This document shows positions 60,885-64,000 of a stretch of 64,000 nt of DNA, in pieces; the stretch's first letter is position 1; each line of letters begins with the position of its first letter. Source of the stretch: JANQEU01 sp965601455 (lineage in GTDB: Bacteria; Bacteroidota; Bacteroidia; Cytophagales; Cyclobacteriaceae); contig OZ271831.1 of the NCBI GenBank assembly GCA_965601455.1, forward strand, positions 4,464,001-4,528,000. Direction: 5' to 3'. The notes below the pieces were generated by a model. It had not been told where the DNA came from. It saw only the letters and a list, made by a program, of their open reading frames with translations, and searched no databases. The position numbers and the translations under genes were made by a program.

Positions 60885-62633
60885 ATGATCCGTACGCATA
60901 CCTGTGGTGAACTCAGAATTGAGCATGTCGGTCAAAAAGTGAAACTTTCCGGATGGGTCCAACGACTTCGGGATAAAGGAGGAATGGTTTGGATCGATTT
61001 GAGAGATAAGTTTGGCATTACTCAATTAATGTTTGATGAAAGTTCCTCAGCTTCTGATATGGTGGAACTAGCAAGAAAGGTTGGGCGTGAGTTTGTCATT
61101 CTTGCTGAGGGAGAAGTAATTGAAAGAGTGTCCAAAAACAGTAAGATTGCAACCGGAGATATTGAAATCAAAGTTTCTAGTCTGGAAATCTTAAACGCCT
61201 CAAAAACTCCTCCATTCATAATAGAAGATGAAACAGATGGAGGTGATGAATTAAGAATGAAGTACCGATATCTCGATTTACGAAGACCCGTTAATCGGAA
61301 AAACCTTGAGTTGAGACATCTGGTTAATAGAAAGACAAGGGAGTACTTAGACGGACAAGGTTTCATTGAAGTAGAAACTCCCTATTTGATTAAATCTACT
61401 CCCGAAGGAGCAAGGGACTTCGTTGTGCCCTCAAGATTGAATCCGAGTCAGTTTTACGCGCTGCCTCAATCACCACAGACTTTTAAACAGCTGTTGATGG
61501 TTTCAGGTATGGATAAATACTACCAGATCGTGAAGTGCTTTCGTGATGAGGATCTTCGTGCTGACCGACAACCTGAATTCACGCAAATTGACTGTGAAAT
61601 GTCTTTTGTAACCCAGGAAGATGTTCTAAACATGTTTGAAGGACTAGTGACTTTCCTATATAAACATGTCATGGAGATTGAACTGGACTCATTTCCCCGA
61701 ATGACCTTCGACGAAGCAATGGAGAGATACGGGTCGGATAAGCCTGATTTAAGGTTTGATATGGAGTTCATTAATCTCAATGAGCACCTTCAAGGTAAAG
61801 GTTTTGGTGTATTTGATAATGCAGAATTGGTAGTGGGAATAAACGCCTCAGGATGTGCTTCCTATTCCAGAAAGGAGGTAGATGGACTTACTGATTTTGT
61901 TAAAAGACCACAGATTGGGGCAAAAGGATTGGTCTATGTAAAGTATAACGAAGATGGATCATTCAAATCCTCGGTGGATAAGTTCTTTGGGCCCGAAGAA
62001 CTACAAAAAGTGGCCGAAGAAGCTAATGCAAAACCAGGAGATTTGATATTGATATTAGCGGGGGAAACGGACCACACCAGGAAGGCTTTAAACGAACTCA
62101 GATTGGAAATGGGTAATCGACTTGGATTGAGAGATTCTAAGTTAGTTAAACCATTATGGGTAATAGATTTTCCTTTACTTGAATGGGATGAAGAGACTAA
62201 AAGATATCATGCCATGCATCATCCATTTACTTCACCAAAACCGGATCAAGTAGACCAATTGGACTCCGACCCCGGAAGTGTAAAAGCAAGTGCTTACGAC
62301 ATGGTGATTAATGGAGTTGAAGTTGGCGGAGGATCAATTCGAATATTCAAGAGAGACTTACAAAAGAAGATGTTCGATGTATTGGGATTTACAAAGGATG
62401 AAGCCCAGGCTCAATTTGGATTCCTAATGGGTGCTTTCGAATATGGAGCTCCTCCTCATGGGGGAATTGCATTCGGATTTGATCGGTTGTGTGCATTATT
62501 TGGTGGGGTAGATAGCATTCGTGATTTTATTGCTTTCCCAAAAAATACGGCAGGAAGGGATGTAATGATTGACAGTCCAGCACCTGTGAGTGAGCAACAG
62601 TTAGACGAATTGCAAATTCGTACGTTATCATAA
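60885..62633 (+). CDS. aspS: Aspartyl-tRNA synthetase
   Basis: Charges tRNA-Asp. The 582 residues show the bacterial architecture: OB-fold anticodon domain (about 1-105, LSGWVQRLRDKGGMVWIDLRD), class II catalytic domain with KSTPEGARDFVVPSR, QSPQTFKQLLM and motif 2 CFRDEDLRADRQPEFTQID, an inserted GAD domain (about 290-420) and motif 3 AFGFDRLCALFGG. Start ATG 60885. Monocistronic, divergent from the secreted-protein gene. Confidence 0.98.
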   Translation: MIRTHTCGELRIEHVGQKVKLSGWVQRLRDKGGMVWIDLRDKFGITQLMFDESSSASDMVELARKVGREFVILAEGEVIERVSKNSKIATGDIEIKVSSLEILNASKTPPFIIEDETDGGDELRMKYRYLDLRRPVNRKNLELRHLVNRKTREYLDGQGFIEVETPYLIKSTPEGARDFVVPSRLNPSQFYALPQSPQTFKQLLMVSGMDKYYQIVKCFRDEDLRADRQPEFTQIDCEMSFVTQEDVLNMFEGLVTFLYKHVMEIELDSFPRMTFDEAMERYGSDKPDLRFDMEFINLNEHLQGKGFGVFDNAELVVGINASGCASYSRKEVDGLTDFVKRPQIGAKGLVYVKYNEDGSFKSSVDKFFGPEELQKVAEEANAKPGDLILILAGETDHTRKALNELRLEMGNRLGLRDSKLVKPLWVIDFPLLEWDEETKRYHAMHHPFTSPKPDQVDQLDSDPGSVKASAYDMVINGVEVGGGSIRIFKRDLQKKMFDVLGFTKDEAQAQFGFLMGAFEYGAPPHGGIAFGFDRLCALFGGVDSIRDFIAFPKNTAGRDVMIDSPAPVSEQQLDELQIRTLS

Positions 62634-62686
62634 GTAAGGATACTTCGGGAAAAGTGTCGTAATTTTATATACAAATACGCATAACG

Positions 62687-63592
62687 ATGACTAAGAAATT
62701 CCTTCTCTATAGCACCCCTTTCATTCTGTTATTCATGGGAATGTCGTTCTTCGAACCCTGGCTATACCAAAACGTTTTTGGGAGCTCCAACATAGAAAGA
62801 ATTAAGAACAAGGACTTCGAGGTGATCGCCCACAAAGGGGCGGCGGGATTGGCCCCCGAAAACACCATGGCAGCTTTTGAAATGGCTTTGGACATGGGAG
62901 TGGATATGATAGAACTTGATGTCAGACACACTAAAGATGAAGAAATAATTGTCTTCCATGATCAAAATCTAGATAGAACGACAAATGGAAAAGGCGATGT
63001 CCACGATTACACATTGGAAGAAATAAAACAACTGGATGCCGGCTCTTGGTTTGACCCCAAGTTTTCTGATCAGAAGGTCCCAACTCTAAAAGAAGTTTTG
63101 GATCTAGTTGATGGTCGATGCAAAGTGCTCATCGAAATTAAACACATGAACCATCCACATTATCATGACTTTGCCGACAAGCTCGTTGATATTGTGAGAG
63201 AAGAAAAAAATGGTTTTGATTGGGTAATTCTACAATCGTACGAAGACAGATACCTTGAAGAAGCACATGCTTACGACAGCAGGATTGAAACGAAGAAGAT
63301 GCTCATAGGTGAGGATTCTGCACCATTAATTGCGTTTTACGTAGAAACCCGGGTTCATCTTGGTCGATCTGAAAAAGAAGAGCAACTCTCAACATTGAAC
63401 CCTCACTATACCACACTTTCGCCAAGGAGAGTATTCCGGATGCATGCACGAGGATTTAAGGTATTTACTTATCCTGTAAACACACGGGAAGAAATGATTA
63501 AAATGCTCAATATGGGAGTAGATGGAATAATCACCGATTTCCCTAACATATTACTGGATATTAGAAAGGAATTACAGGCACTAGAATCATAG
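62687..63592 (+). CDS. Membrane-anchored glycerophosphodiester phosphodiesterase, variant motif
   Basis: Hydrolyses glycerophosphodiesters. The 301-residue protein has an N-terminal hydrophobic anchor (FLLYSTPFILLFMGMSFF) and a GDPD TIM-barrel with VIAHKGAAGLAPENTM (His49, Lys50), DMIELDVRHTKD (Glu76, Asp78) and VFHDQNLDRTTNG (His91). The usual HRG triad reads HKG here. All other metal and catalytic residues are present, so activity is possible but should be tested. It overlaps the convergent TPR-like gene by 6 bases. Confidence 0.85.
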   Translation: MTKKFLLYSTPFILLFMGMSFFEPWLYQNVFGSSNIERIKNKDFEVIAHKGAAGLAPENTMAAFEMALDMGVDMIELDVRHTKDEEIIVFHDQNLDRTTNGKGDVHDYTLEEIKQLDAGSWFDPKFSDQKVPTLKEVLDLVDGRCKVLIEIKHMNHPHYHDFADKLVDIVREEKNGFDWVILQSYEDRYLEEAHAYDSRIETKKMLIGEDSAPLIAFYVETRVHLGRSEKEEQLSTLNPHYTTLSPRRVFRMHARGFKVFTYPVNTREEMIKMLNMGVDGIITDFPNILLDIRKELQALES

Positions 63593-64000
63593 CCGTACTT
63601 GAGTAGCAGCAACGGAGCTCGCCAGTGTATTCAAATCGATTTCCGCAGCGATGTAGCCAAAAGAGTCTTTTTGACTTCCACTTGTAACGGTATTAAAAAC
63701 ATTCTGCGCATTTTCGATTTCTCCAACCATCATGTAATAATTCCCCACTCCGTAGCCGATAATTGAATTTAATTCCCCATCGGCAGTATACCTCCGGATC
63801 AGGATATCTGCTGTTGCAAACCCCTTGTAGAGCTTTATCAGGTCATGATAGATTCTTGATTCCCCTTCTATCAGATTCATGTTACTATGGATTAGAGAGG
63901 CTAAAGAAGTAGCAGCATCCATATTTCCTATCTTTCGATAGCTCACATAAAGCCAGTTCGTAGTTTTCACCTGCAAATCATCATTGGTCGCAAACTCCAG
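63587..64000 (-). CDS. TPR-like protein, 5' truncated by window edge
   Basis: The C-terminal 137 codons of a larger gene. The frame is open to base 64000 (residues LEFATNDDLQVK precede the first TTG at 63976), so the true start lies outside. The remaining part is helical with repeated A/L spacing (ATSLASLIHSNMNLIEGE, GEIENAQNVFNTVTSG), compatible with tetratricopeptide-like repeats. It ends AATQVRL. Nothing more specific can be said. Confidence 0.65.
   Translation of the reverse strand: MEFATNDDLQVKTTNWLYVSYRKIGNMDAATSLASLIHSNMNLIEGESRIYHDLIKLYKGFATADILIRRYTADGELNSIIGYGVGNYYMMVGEIENAQNVFNTVTSGSQKDSFGYIAAEIDLNTLASSVAATQVRL

Overview
The window looks like the chromosome of a marine-type member of the Bacteroidota, most likely order Cytophagales. 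The evidence is: moderate-to-low GC; many promoter-like sites of the Bacteroidota form (TTTG, about 19 bases, TAnnTTTG); a TonB receptor/DUF4249 lipoprotein pair; a T9SS C-terminal sorting domain; a periplasmic TPR histidine kinase; a short Bacteroidota-type AMP nucleosidase; a two-gene atpDC cluster; and many lipoproteins. Most genes are core housekeeping genes in short operons. There is no prophage, CRISPR array or insertion sequence. The only mobile-like gene is a free-standing NUMOD4/HNH endonuclease.

Layout. 1-3.7 kb: two tandem paralogous lipoproteins built from EF-hand loops and 21-residue leucine-rich repeats; the first is cut by the window edge. 3.9-4.1 kb: tRNA-Ala(GGC) on the minus strand with a terminator and a decayed copy of its 5' end. 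4.2-6.5 kb: a small unknown protein overlapping a TPR sensor kinase. 6.6-8.4 kb: atpD-atpC. 8.5-12.5 kb: CHASE2 membrane protein, DUF6787 protein, RluA-type pseudouridine synthase, prfC and a small membrane protein. 12.7-19.6 kb: dnaK, a cytochrome c-PQQ dehydrogenase, an RlmL-like methyltransferase and an aminotransferase. 19.6-22.7 kb (minus): ruvB-queG-lipoprotein. 22.8-28.5 kb (plus): apbE, ZIP transporter, DUF4212 subunit, Na+/solute symporter and acs, which reads as a module for taking up and activating acetate or a similar small carboxylate. 28.5-32 kb (minus): nrdB-nrdA.

32.0-32.45 kb is the most interesting non-coding stretch. It has four exact DnaA-box matches (TTATC[C/A]ACA) plus one near-match within 185 bases. 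Two of them form an inverted pair 3 bases apart, beside an A/T tract, and the flanking genes are divergent (nrdB leftward, rplU-rpmA rightward). It is either a chromosomal origin candidate or a DnaA-controlled nrd promoter region.

33-41.4 kb: HNH endonuclease, FAD oxidoreductase, then glgB-FAD/FeS oxidoreductase-amn (minus). 41.5-50.8 kb: acyltransferase, YwqK/MORN-like protein, a frameshifted M20 peptidase gene, a T9SS-secreted PGRP amidase, cysteine desulfurase, glmM, and three small genes. 50.8-57.7 kb: MFS transporter, TonB receptor/DUF4249 pair, xth, a secreted protein and sodA. 57.7-64 kb: GT39-like membrane protein, a single-span protein, tadA, a secreted protein, divergent aspS, a GDPD phosphodiesterase with an HKG variant motif, and the 3' end of a TPR-like gene running off the right edge.

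Gene functions are assigned by reading motifs, without database searches. Promoters and the origin are pattern matches without experimental support.
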